Below are positions 21,431-29,848 of a stretch of 64,000 nucleotides of DNA, in pieces; position 1 is the first letter of the stretch; every line of letters begins with the position of its first letter. A model generated the notes under the pieces. That model saw nothing but the letters and a program-made list of their open reading frames with translations. It searched no databases and was not told the DNA's origin. This DNA is from Coemansia sp. RSA 487. Lineage: Eukaryota > Kickxellomycota > Kickxellomycetes > Kickxellales > Kickxellaceae. The stretch covers positions 62,001 to 126,000 of the forward strand of contig JANBRJ010000034.1 of assembly GCA_027577595.1 (NCBI GenBank), read 5' to 3'. Position numbers and translations under genes: made by a program.

Positions 21431-24001
21431 CTAGTGCTGCTTGCGGGCGTCCATAGTGCCCAGCATCAGCGGCCAGATAAACAACGTCTCAATGCGCTGG
21501 CGCAGCCATGACATTGGCGCGCTGTCCAGCGACGGCTCAGACTGGTCGTCGTCGATGCCCACCAGTTCGGCGTTGAATGCAGCGGCAACCTCAGGCATGG
21601 CTGCTACCAGACGCTGAAGACCCTGCGCAGTCCCACCACACGGGAGCACAGGACGGGTGTGCGCATCGGCGTCAGCGTGTTGCGCAGCCTTGGCTTCAGC
21701 GCCAACGTGCAGGATGTTGTTCCAGTTCAGCACGCGCCCGCGCCGCAGCGAAGACCCCCGGCGCACACTGCTACCAGGCGACGCTAGCGGCTCGGCATCA
21801 ACTGCCATTCTTCCCCACGCTGCCCTGCCGCCCATACGCGTCGGCGTGCCGTCGCCTGCGCTGCTGGGTGTCAGCGCGTCGTCGCCGCCGTCCATGGTGG
21901 AATTCCTCAACAGAACGCTGCCAGTTGACTTTGCGCGCTTGCTGCGTGGTGGGCGGCTAGCAGCAGAGTCAGCACCAGGAGATCTCCTCTCTGATGGCGA
22001 TGCAAGTAGAGGCACAAAATTGGTGGAGGTGGCGCGCTTCCACTGGCGCTTGCGTGCGCTCTCGATGCCCGACGTAGTCTTGCGCTTGCGGCCGGTGCCC
22101 TGCGTGTGAGCAAAGCTGAGCAATGCGTCGCCATCGGGCTCGGCAGTGTCGGTGCTTGCGCTGGGCGGGAGCGAGTCGCGCATCCTGCGGCGGCGGCGCT
22201 CCTCTTCCCACTCGGGGAAGGTCGGCACCGTGCCCTCCTCTGGGCCGCTGTCATCGACATCCTCAGGCGGGTCGGGCGCACGGCCCTGTTTGTGTAGACT
22301 ACGCCAGTGGCGCCAGCACTGGTTGTCGGTGCGCGAGCCAAGCATGTCGGCGACATACGACCACTTGCCGATACCGACGCGGCTGACGATTTCAATCAGG
22401 CGCTCGTCCTCAGCTGGCGTCCACTGCGAGTTGTTGACATCAGGCGTCAGCACATTCATGTAGCGCTCGCGGCACTTGACGTCGGTGCGACCAGGAACGT
22501 GCTTGGCGATCTTAGTCCACTGGCCCACGCCGTACAGCCGCACCGCCGCCAGCAGCGCAATGTCTTCGTCGCGGTCCCACCGCCCAGACCGGATCGCCGG
22601 GTTGATGGACTTGCACCAGCGATGCAGCACCTGCTGCCCCGTGCGGTTGTCCAGACACGCGGCCACTGCCTGCCAGTCGCCCTCGCCGTACGCCATCACC
22701 GCCTCGGTCAGCACGCGATCTTCCTCGGGCGTCCACTTGGACCGCGACATCTCCGTGTTGAGCTTGCGCTGGTACACCTGGAAGCACTGCGACGCCGTGC
22801 GCTGCGTGTCCAGCTCCTTTGCGATTGTCACCCAGTCGTGCCCGCCGTGCTCCTCCACTACCTCCACCAGCCGCCGCTCCTCCTTGCGCGTCCACGGCGC
22901 CTTGTTGATGATTGGGTGGTCTTGTGTCGCCCACTGGATCGCGCACTCCACCGGCTTGTGCTGTGGCACAAATTGCTTCGAAATGTACTTCCAGTCCAGC
23001 CCTGCCAGGTTCATCTCCAGCTCCCGATCTGCCATTCCATCCACCTCCCAAATGCTGCGTGGGTCCTTTGTCTGTTGGAACAGCCGCTGCGACAAGATCT
23101 TGCGGTTGCTTTGCCGCACGCCCTGCGCCAATGCTTCGCGTTCGGCGTCCGTCCACCGCCGCGCCCTGTACACAAGCGGCGGGTGCTTCCTCTTGCGCAC
23201 CATGTCACGGTTTTCGGGCGGCCTGTCGCCGTCCTCATCCACAAAGAAGTTGGCTGCCGTGATCTTTTGCTCGTTCGTTACCGGATCCACCTGCGTCGAC
23301 CGATCATCCCTGCCGCGCCGCCCCCCGCGCCTGTGGCTTGCACGCGCTTGAATCGAAAGAAGCGTGCCAATGTTCTCCTGCTGCTCCTTGTTGCGCCGCT
23401 GGGCCACATCGATTGCTGCCAGCTGCTTGCGCAACATGCGCTGGTACCGCAGGTTGTGCTCCAGCGTCTCACATGCAAGTGTATATGCCTCATCATCGTC
23501 CATGGTCGCTCCGCCGTCGCCAAGCGCTCCAGCGCCCTCTACGCCGGCTGTTGTCGTGAATCCGTGCCCGATAAGCGCACGGAAGTTGTTGGCCACGCGC
23601 GAAAGCAGGTCCTGGTGGCTGTCTCCGACATCTATGTGCTGCTGGTGGCCCTCGCCAGAAGTCTGCATAGACCCTTCGTGCCCTGTGCTGCTATCGTTTT
23701 GCACATACTGTCCGCCAATGTAGTCCAGAATGCTACCACTGACAACCTCCTCCTCTTCGTAGTCGACACTCTGGCGATCGCCGTTCTGGCTCTCGTCGCC
23801 TGACTCATCCGTCGATTCGTCATCGTTGCCGTCGTCATGCCCTAACAGCCCCTGCGCGTGTATGCCCGCCGCGACTAGCGCCTGTAGGTTTCGCTTGGTC
23901 GACTCGATGTCCAGTGCGGATGCTGCTCCCTCGATCTCACCCGCTCCCTGAGCACTGCCCTCCACCACCTTGCTATCTGCAGCGCTTGGTTTGGTTACCA
24001 T
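21431..24001 (-). CDS. SNAPC4-like multi-Myb protein (snRNA-activating complex)
   Basis: 856-aa protein with a half and four full Myb/SANT repeats, the SNAPC4 (SNAP190) arrangement; that factor binds the proximal sequence element of snRNA genes for Pol II and Pol III. The half repeat lies at about 281-360 (GLDWKYISKQFVPQHKPVEC), full repeats at about 368-412, 421-465, 473-517 and 525-570, each with spaced Trp (APWTRKEE, SKWTPEED, GRWDRDED, SQWTPAED). The pre-repeat helix (ETLEHNLRYQRMLRKQLAAID) matches the SNAPC4 N-terminal coiled region. An acidic Ser/Asp-rich N-terminus and a basic, Ser-rich C-terminus flank it. A general Myb factor such as Bas1 or REB1 is less likely because of the repeat count and the N-terminal helix. 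Confidence 0.83.
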   Translation of the reverse strand: MVTKPSAADSKVVEGSAQGAGEIEGAASALDIESTKRNLQALVAAGIHAQGLLGHDDGNDDESTDESGDESQNGDRQSVDYEEEEVVSGSILDYIGGQYVQNDSSTGHEGSMQTSGEGHQQHIDVGDSHQDLLSRVANNFRALIGHGFTTTAGVEGAGALGDGGATMDDDEAYTLACETLEHNLRYQRMLRKQLAAIDVAQRRNKEQQENIGTLLSIQARASHRRGGRRGRDDRSTQVDPVTNEQKITAANFFVDEDGDRPPENRDMVRKRKHPPLVYRARRWTDAEREALAQGVRQSNRKILSQRLFQQTKDPRSIWEVDGMADRELEMNLAGLDWKYISKQFVPQHKPVECAIQWATQDHPIINKAPWTRKEERRLVEVVEEHGGHDWVTIAKELDTQRTASQCFQVYQRKLNTEMSRSKWTPEEDRVLTEAVMAYGEGDWQAVAACLDNRTGQQVLHRWCKSINPAIRSGRWDRDEDIALLAAVRLYGVGQWTKIAKHVPGRTDVKCRERYMNVLTPDVNNSQWTPAEDERLIEIVSRVGIGKWSYVADMLGSRTDNQCWRHWRSLHKQGRAPDPPEDVDDSGPEEGTVPTFPEWEEERRRRRMRDSLPPSASTDTAEPDGDALLSFAHTQGTGRKRKTTSGIESARKRQWKRATSTNFVPLLASPSERRSPGADSAASRPPRSKRAKSTGSVLLRNSTMDGGDDALTPSSAGDGTPTRMGGRAAWGRMAVDAEPLASPGSSVRRGSSLRRGRVLNWNNILHVGAEAKAAQHADADAHTRPVLPCGGTAQGLQRLVAAMPEVAAAFNAELVGIDDDQSEPSLDSAPMSWLRQRIETLFIWPLMLGTMDARKQH

Positions 24002-24375
24002 GGCTAGACTACATTCAAATTAATGAGGAATTCCCAACAGCAGTTTGCTGCTTTCCATTTAGTTTTGGTAGCATTTGCTTTGTTGTTCAGCCACGCTTCT
24101 TATTTTTCTTCGCATTCCACTGCTTACCTTTTCTGATCAGTGTTGTCGCAATGAATTTTTTATTATTAAAATTCAGAGTGTTTATATAAAAAAGCTCAAC
24201 AGATATGGTTTCCACAAGAGAAAGGCGTTTTTTCAGAAAGAAAGAGCAGCAAAAATATACACGCGATTTGTCCTTGCCCCGCTTGTGCAAACCAGCCAAT
24301 CATACGCGTATAATATAAGAGCTTCTTGGTGGTGGCGCATCATCAATCAGTTGATTAGTATTAAATTAAAGCCTG

Positions 24376-26379
24376 TCAGAAATAAAAGTCGTTTACATTG
24401 TACTCGAAGCGATGTACCTGTACCATGGGCATTTCCTTCTTCATGTACTGGAGAATCAGCCGCGTTTCTACCTCGGATGGCGAATTAGCTCCCGCGACAT
24501 ATGGAATATACACGCGAGGAAGCCTGGGTGCAAGCGCAAATAGCTCCATGATCTGGCCCAGCGTTGTGGTCGCTGACGCCCAATCCGACCAAATCCAGAG
24601 TGCGCTAAGCTCTGCCGGACGCCGCACTCCGCTCCTGTCGTAGTTCTGGCGTGGCATTGCCTCCTTGACCCGCAAAAGCAGCTTCCGGCGTGACGACGAT
24701 GCTGGGCGTGCTGCTGCTGCCAGCCGCACCTCGAGCGTCGAGAGGCTTTGGAACGCGGTCAGAATTCCAGAGATCCCGTGGATCGACAGCGGAATAAACG
24801 GGATGCTCAGATACCGAAGGTTGCGCGGACACAGCGTGCTGTCCGACTCTGCCACCCGCAGCAGTGCCGACGACAGCGACTGGTCAATGTCCTGCGGCTT
24901 TGTTAGCGGATCGACGTACAGCGGGTAGTTGAGGTCCAGAACGCGCAACAGCGGGAAGCGCGTGAGCAGGTAGTGCAGGCTTTTGGGAGTGAACCGCATC
25001 GATGGCATGCTGGGCAGCGGAATTGGGTTGTGGTGGATGTCGAACGAGTTCTTTGCCAGCAGCTCCTCGTGCGTTGCAGCGTTGAACACGATGAGCTCCG
25101 ACAGCTGCGGGCAGCTGCTGGCCAGCAGCTGTACAAGCGTGTCATTGATATGTGCCAGCTGCAAGCGCGCCAGCTGAGACCAACGCTCCAGAAACATGCA
25201 TCCGTAGAGCGTGTTCTCAAGCGATGGATGTCCGATGTCGGTGTGTGCATTAAGCACAAGTCTCTCCAAGTTTGGAAAGTGGCGCGCAGCAAACGGGATG
25301 CCCAGCTTCCCAATCTCCTTGAACCGAAGCGTGAGCTCGCGGACGGAAGGCTTGCAGAATGGCAGCTCGTCGTCCCGCAGGTTGCTTCTGCTGTCTTCGG
25401 AGTATGACGATATGAAATGCAGCGTCATGTTTTCGGTGATCTTATACAGCAGATCGGTTGTGTCGACATTCAGCCGCAGATTCGTTGGCGCTGCAAGATC
25501 CGTCAGAAGCACGGTTCGGATGACAGTAAACACATAATCGGGGTAGTTTGGCTCGCTGCTTATCGTTACTGACAGGTTGGTCAGCAGAAAGTTTGCATGT
25601 GCCATGTACTGCATGAGACGCGAGCTGAGATTGAGAACGCTTACATGCCGCTGCGACGCCCGGAAAACAACGGACTTGGCCTGGTTGCGGCCCATCGTAT
25701 GGCACATCTCGCGGAAGTATCCGGTCGCTGTGTTGTACGCAATATATGATATGCTTCTCAGGTTTGGGAAGAATCTTTCGTAGTCCCGAGGCATCCAGAC
25801 CTTGTATCCAAGCTCCTCGTCTAGCGACTCTATGCTGCTGAATATCTTTATCGACGTCACGCGTGGCCACCCAAGCTTGAGCGCATTGCGGGTTATTTTT
25901 GGCAGGCGCCGAGCGCCAGCCGGCACAGTCAGCAGCAGCATATGTGTGGTCGCTGCTTTTGTCTCGTGGATCTGCAGGAACAGCGGCAGGGTGCTGCGCG
26001 CCAGAAGCTTTGACAAATCCAGAACTGTATATGCCTCTGTCTCGATCTGCTCGCGGAATGCCGGCGGACAGGCCATCAGATCAAGCTCAAATGGAAGGTT
26101 GCTAACGCACTCGTCAAGCAGCTCCGGCAAGCCTTTGAATTTTTCCAGCCTCGACATCTTGTCAACGCGGCTGCTGCTGCTACCACTGCTAGTACTACCA
26201 GAGCTTTGCGAACTGCGGGCTGTGTCAATGCCGTTTTCTCCATGGTAGAAAGACGACCTGTTGGATGCTGGAATTGTAAAAGCGGCATTGGGGGCCGGTG
26301 GTACTGTGTGGAGGAAGCCGCTGTTGTGTGTGTCAGTGTGGGCTGTGGTGTCCCCACCGTTTTGAGGAAGGGCAAGCAT
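24376..26379 (-). CDS. LRR/F-box-like protein of unknown function
   Basis: Up to 667 aa from ATG 26379. Family not firmly recognised. The sequence has irregular leucine-rich units of the kind seen in fungal F-box/LRR proteins (FPNLRSISYIAYN, FPNLERLVLNAHTDIG, SQLARLQLAHINDTLVQLLASSCPQLSEL, FPLLRVLDLNYPL), preceded by LEKFKGLPELLDECVSNLPFEL, which could be a degenerate F-box. The N-terminus is Ser-rich and disordered. The frame stays open to 26508, and a TTGTTGCAG acceptor just upstream of the chosen ATG suggests a 5' intron, so the true start is uncertain. Such proteins are often lineage-expanded; no partner can be inferred. Confidence 0.65.
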   Translation of the reverse strand: MLALPQNGGDTTAHTDTHNSGFLHTVPPAPNAAFTIPASNRSSFYHGENGIDTARSSQSSGSTSSGSSSSRVDKMSRLEKFKGLPELLDECVSNLPFELDLMACPPAFREQIETEAYTVLDLSKLLARSTLPLFLQIHETKAATTHMLLLTVPAGARRLPKITRNALKLGWPRVTSIKIFSSIESLDEELGYKVWMPRDYERFFPNLRSISYIAYNTATGYFREMCHTMGRNQAKSVVFRASQRHVSVLNLSSRLMQYMAHANFLLTNLSVTISSEPNYPDYVFTVIRTVLLTDLAAPTNLRLNVDTTDLLYKITENMTLHFISSYSEDSRSNLRDDELPFCKPSVRELTLRFKEIGKLGIPFAARHFPNLERLVLNAHTDIGHPSLENTLYGCMFLERWSQLARLQLAHINDTLVQLLASSCPQLSELIVFNAATHEELLAKNSFDIHHNPIPLPSMPSMRFTPKSLHYLLTRFPLLRVLDLNYPLYVDPLTKPQDIDQSLSSALLRVAESDSTLCPRNLRYLSIPFIPLSIHGISGILTAFQSLSTLEVRLAAAARPASSSRRKLLLRVKEAMPRQNYDRSGVRRPAELSALWIWSDWASATTTLGQIMELFALAPRLPRVYIPYVAGANSPSEVETRLILQYMKKEMPMVQVHRFEYNVNDFYF

Positions 26380-27026
26380 GTGGTCTTTTTGTTGTCGAAG
26401 GTATAGTGCGTTTTTCTGCTGCAACAAAGTCAAAATAAAAAAGATGCACAAAAACGCTTTACTGCTTTTGCCCTCTTTGCTTGAGCTGAAGCCTTGCAAA
26501 TAATACACGGAACGATAGAAACGAGCAAGGCAGTGCAGATATCAGGGTTTACAAAAAAAAAGTGCGGTTTGTGCGCCAAGCAGAACAAGCGGGGAAGGAC
26601 AAACTAGCTAATTAAATAAAATAAAAGAAACAAAACGATTTTTAAAGGAGAAAAGAGATACCGGAAACATGAAGATGGCGAGAGTCCCTTACATGTCGAA
26701 ATCAAGCGTCGTTTGTCGCTGCAGAGAAGAAAGCAATTCTACAAGTCATGGTATCTTTTTTCTGCTGGCACGTCGTGTGCCTTTCCCACCAGCTGCCAGA
26801 ATTGGTGCTTACTTATTTGAGCAAAACATATGTACAGCTTAGTTTCTTTCATTTGCAGACAAAATCAGGATTTCCAAAAAAACAGGGAATATGGCGGCAA
26901 CTATTTATTTTAAGTTTTCTATTTTTGAATGCAATAAGTGTGTCAAGAGACGACTGTGAGCAAGGCTTTGTTTGGGCAAATGATTCTGCCCACACCCGAG
27001 ACTCTCTTTGCCTCACTGCTTGCTAT
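26380..27026. other. spacer, possible 5' intron of the LRR-like gene
   Basis: Mostly AT-rich DNA. An acceptor-like TTGTTGCAG on the - strand (about 26420) and a GTAAGG donor-like site near 26687-26692 could bound a leader intron of the gene ending at 24376. No coding exon in phase was found. Confidence 0.35.
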
Positions 27027-27896
27027 TCACAAATTGCTTATTGTGGTAAAAATATCGGTATCCATGCCGAAAAACGCCCTTGAGTTTGCCGCAAGTCTGC
27101 AACATGCCTCTTCCAGCGCCCAGCCGCGTGCACTAGCAACCAGGCGAATAATGTGCTCGAGTGCAGAGAATGCGCTTTTGGCATCGTGAAGGTCTGATTC
27201 AATAAGAAGCCTGTCCTCGGGCACCGCAGCTATACATTCCCTAGACTTTTGCTCGTTTCTGCCATTGACAAACCAAGAAAAACTGATGTATATATGTTTC
27301 CCCAATTGTCCTTTGAATAGAATCTGGCGCAGCATGTCTGGGGACCCACTGTACGAATGGAGCATGATGCGTGGTGGCAGCATGCCTTGGGCTTCCGCCT
27401 CCTTCAGCACATCAACAAGAGAGCCGAATGCGCGGACGCAGTGCACAGACACTGGCACTGATAGATCGTGTGCAATCTGCAGTTGTTCCTTAAACAGTTG
27501 GATCTGTGGCTCAAACGGATATAGCTTGTGAGTAGCTGGATTCTTTGCGATTTTATCCAGCCCACACTCTCCAAGGATCCCGCCATGTGTCTGCAGCAGC
27601 TCGCGCAATCTGTCCCGCCATGAAAAGGGTATTTCGCCCGATTGCACGCGCTCGACAAACCACGGATGCAGCCCAAATGCAGGAATAATCCTCCTGTTGC
27701 ACTGCTCCTTGAGCCGTTTTACGTCATCCCAGTCTGTGTATTGCGTTGCCTGGGTACAGAAGACCACAGAATCGCTACCAAAAACTCGTCCTGCCCCCAG
27801 CGTGTCCAAACTTGCTGGCGTTTCATGAATGTGACAGTGCACATCGTAAATGCATGGTAGCGGCGCTCTTCCAGCAGAAGCTTCGCTGGCCATCAT
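27027..27896 (-). CDS. TatD-family metal-dependent hydrolase (Scn1-like)
   Basis: 289 aa from ATG 27896 (next Met at 27893). TatD-type TIM-barrel deoxyribonuclease/hydrolase. Metal-binding features are present: YDVHCHIHE at the N-terminus, the glutamate in GILGECGLDKI, histidines in PVSVHCVRAFG and IMLHSYSG, and the aspartate in LLIESDLHD. FGLHPWFVERV is the TatD GxHPW block. The best family match by pattern is the S. pombe Scn1/Scn2 (Cut9-interacting) subgroup rather than bacterial TatD, because of the spacing and SWRDRLRELL segment. An upstream in-frame hydrophobic extension to 27968 looks like leader. Confidence 0.83.
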   Translation of the reverse strand: MMASEASAGRAPLPCIYDVHCHIHETPASLDTLGAGRVFGSDSVVFCTQATQYTDWDDVKRLKEQCNRRIIPAFGLHPWFVERVQSGEIPFSWRDRLRELLQTHGGILGECGLDKIAKNPATHKLYPFEPQIQLFKEQLQIAHDLSVPVSVHCVRAFGSLVDVLKEAEAQGMLPPRIMLHSYSGSPDMLRQILFKGQLGKHIYISFSWFVNGRNEQKSRECIAAVPEDRLLIESDLHDAKSAFSALEHIIRLVASARGWALEEACCRLAANSRAFFGMDTDIFTTISNL

Positions 27897-28514
27897 TGGA
27901 AACCACACAAGGATTATATAGTAGAAAGTATGTACGAGAAAATTGACACCAGATTCAGCACAAAGCAATCAATGTGACTACACCCACACCTGGCTCTAAT
28001 ATTCTCAAAAATCTTTCTCTGAAGCGGGAATCCCCATGACAATCTAAAGTGCAAAAAGAAGAACGGGACTTTAATGCTTCATCGAACTCCAAGACACCTT
28101 TCAAAACAACAATAACTGCTATCCTGCAAGGCTCTTGAGGTAAAGGTTGAAGAAAAAAGAAACATCAGTTTTAGTGTTTGCCACCCAAATAGTTCACGGT
28201 TTATCTGAATCTCCAAATCAGATACACGGGTTTAGAATGTATGGTTTTTTCTGGGTATTTCCACGTGATTACGATTTCTGCTTATTGATGTAATGTGTGC
28301 AAAAATCTGTAAAAGGACTGACAACGTAAAGATAGCAATGCTTGATGTCCTTGCCAAGATTTGTTTTTATCTTTTCTTGGCTGTTTTTTGAAGGCTTGTC
28401 TGTTATAAAAAAGCCACTGTTTCTTGTTTGTTGGCGGTTTGTCTTTTCTTTTTATCGCTGTCGTAACATAAACATTTTTCTATTATCATCTTTTTCATTT
28501 GATCATACTTACCA
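27897..28514. other. divergent promoter region, TatD and Tubby-like genes
   Basis: 618 bp between head-to-head genes, no gene recognised. Contains a TATA box for the + strand gene at 28404. Confidence 0.45.
28404..28411 (+). promoter_or_regulatory. TATA-box element
   Basis: TATAAAAA 104 bp upstream of the ATG at 28515, followed by a pyrimidine-rich leader. Assigned by motif and spacing. Confidence 0.45.
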
Positions 28515-29045
28515 ATGGCTCATACAGGCACTTTTAGTTTTTTCAGGAAAGGAGCTTTCAGTTTTGACGGGATTGCTTTCAGCGGCGACCACGAAAAGAA
28601 CCCACAAAAGAAAAACGACATTTTGCCTACCTACTGCTTACATATCGGTAGCAAGTCGATCGAGCTGCTCGAGCAGACACCTGCCGGTTTGCAACCAGCA
28701 GTAACAGGAGAGTTTGAAAGTGTCTTTCAGTCGAAAGCCCTACTTCATACCAAGAACTCGCTTTCATCGGCTAAAACTAACAGCACATTTTCGCGTGGTT
28801 GGACGTTTGTGTACTTGAGCAGCGAGTACAAATGGAAGGTGTCTCTTATGAGCACAAAGTGGACGCTCACTGATACAAACAAACAGGTTATTGCTTCGTT
28901 CAAGCGCTCAAATATGAAGATTATGCGCCTTGGAACGCTTAATATTCACATACCGGCTGATCCAGAACTCACGGCACTAATTGTAATCACATGTCATATG
29001 GTGCAATATACAAACGAGGCGTGTGAACTTGCTGCTGTCGTTTGA
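28515..29045 (+). CDS. probable Tubby C-terminal-like/DUF6593-type protein
   Basis: 176-aa single-exon protein. Alternating hydrophobic strands, including WKVSLMSTKWTLTDTNKQVI and ASFKRSNMKIMRLGTLNIHI, end in a hydrophobic segment (ELTALIVITCHMVQY). That order (strand-rich body, W-x-L-x-D turn, closing helix) is typical of the fungal Tubby C-terminal-like (LURP-one-related, DUF6593) fold. This is inferred from pattern only; no catalytic residues are expected in the family. Role unknown. TATA box upstream and ATG in ACCAATGG context support a real gene. Confidence 0.55.
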   Translation: MAHTGTFSFFRKGAFSFDGIAFSGDHEKNPQKKNDILPTYCLHIGSKSIELLEQTPAGLQPAVTGEFESVFQSKALLHTKNSLSSAKTNSTFSRGWTFVYLSSEYKWKVSLMSTKWTLTDTNKQVIASFKRSNMKIMRLGTLNIHIPADPELTALIVITCHMVQYTNEACELAAVV

Positions 29046-29505
29046 TATAGTATATGTATTAGTCTATATTTCCGAAGCTAGTTTAATAAAACGTGTGTTT
29101 TCGATTGATCGAGATGCTCATGAAAAAGTAGTTATAGGAAGCAAAGCTGTAGACATGACGTAAGTTATCCTCCTAGTTCGTTACGGTTGCTACTCGAGAT
29201 GTTTAGTGAGTTTGCATTGTGTGTTGGTAGGTAAATGATATAGATGCATACATGGGTTTGGATCAACATTTATTGTTTTTGTAACGTTCACGCTGGCGAC
29301 GTTTGGAATTATGCTGGCGCTTGAATACTGGCAGATTGATAGATCAATCGATCGACCCGACAGGTGATTGCAAATATATACAGGCCATTTCAATCAATAT
29401 TAATTTGCGGACGCTAGTGAGACAAAAGGGTATTTGAAATAGCGCGTTGTGAAAATATTAAAAAAGACGGGACTGCAGCTGTTTGTTTATTGGCGAGATG
29501 CGAAT

Positions 29506-29589
29506 GGTAAATGGAGGCGCTACATATCTAAGAATCCCATATCCAGCAATGAAAACTGGGTCAGGTTGAGAGGACCCAGGCACTGATCC
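29506..29589 (+). repeat. 84-nt conserved block upstream of tRNA-Lys, copy A
   Basis: Begins GGTAAATGGAGGCGCTACAT and ends in GATCC, 22 nt before the tRNA. Only three differences from the copy at 40728-40811. It contains a perfect 7-bp inverted repeat, CTGGGTC ... GACCCAG (29556-29562 with 29573-29579), with a 10-nt loop. Function unknown: leader RNA, small RNA gene or promoter element are all possible. Confidence 0.6.
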
Positions 29590-29611
29590 CGAGGGGATGG
29601 GCGCACGTGGA

Positions 29612-29684
29612 GCCGGGCTAGCTCAATCGGTAGAGCGTGAGACTCTTAATCTCAAGGTTGCGGGTTCGACCCCCGCGTTCGGCT
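29612..29684 (+). tRNA. tRNA-Lys (anticodon CUU)
   Basis: 73-nt cloverleaf. Acceptor stem GCCGGGC pairs with GTTCGGC (with two G-U pairs), D arm GCTC...GAGC, anticodon stem TGAGA/TCTCA with anticodon CTT at 29645-29647, T arm GCGGGTTCGACCCCCGC, discriminator T. No intron. A T-run terminator follows. Identical to the copy at 40643-40715. Confidence 0.93.
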
Positions 29685-29687
29685 TTC

Positions 29688-29692
29688 TTTTT
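29688..29692 (+). terminator. Pol III T-run terminator
   Basis: TTTTT four bases after the tRNA-Lys 3' end, preceded by TTTC; the standard Pol III termination signal. Confidence 0.65.
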
Positions 29693-29848
29693 CTTGAAAT
29701 ATATTTTTATTGGGTTTTGTCTTTGGAATAGAGAAAAGCTGTTGCTGTTTGTTTATCAAGAGTGGGTTGGTTGGTTTTCAATAAGACATCAAGGAAAAAA
29801 AGCCTACCAATGCATATTATTATTATTCTAGGCGATGAAAAATAAAAA

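Larger units (their letters stand above)
29270..29684 (+). repeat. tRNA-Lys plus 5'-flank duplication, copy A
   Basis: This segment matches, in inverted orientation, 40643-41050. Homology runs from about 29270 through the 3' end of the tRNA. The distal flank is diverged by eye (roughly 20 percent, with small indels), but 29506-29589 is nearly identical and the tRNA is identical. Shared landmarks include the palindromic GATTGATAGATCAATCGATC and GACAAAAGGGTATTTGAAAT. Confidence 0.8.

Noticed and set aside
22307-23803. Long + strand open frame opposite SNAPC4
   Set aside because: Shadow of the GC-rich Myb gene; composition is Arg/His/Val/Leu-rich with no domain, and the - strand reading has clear Myb repeats.
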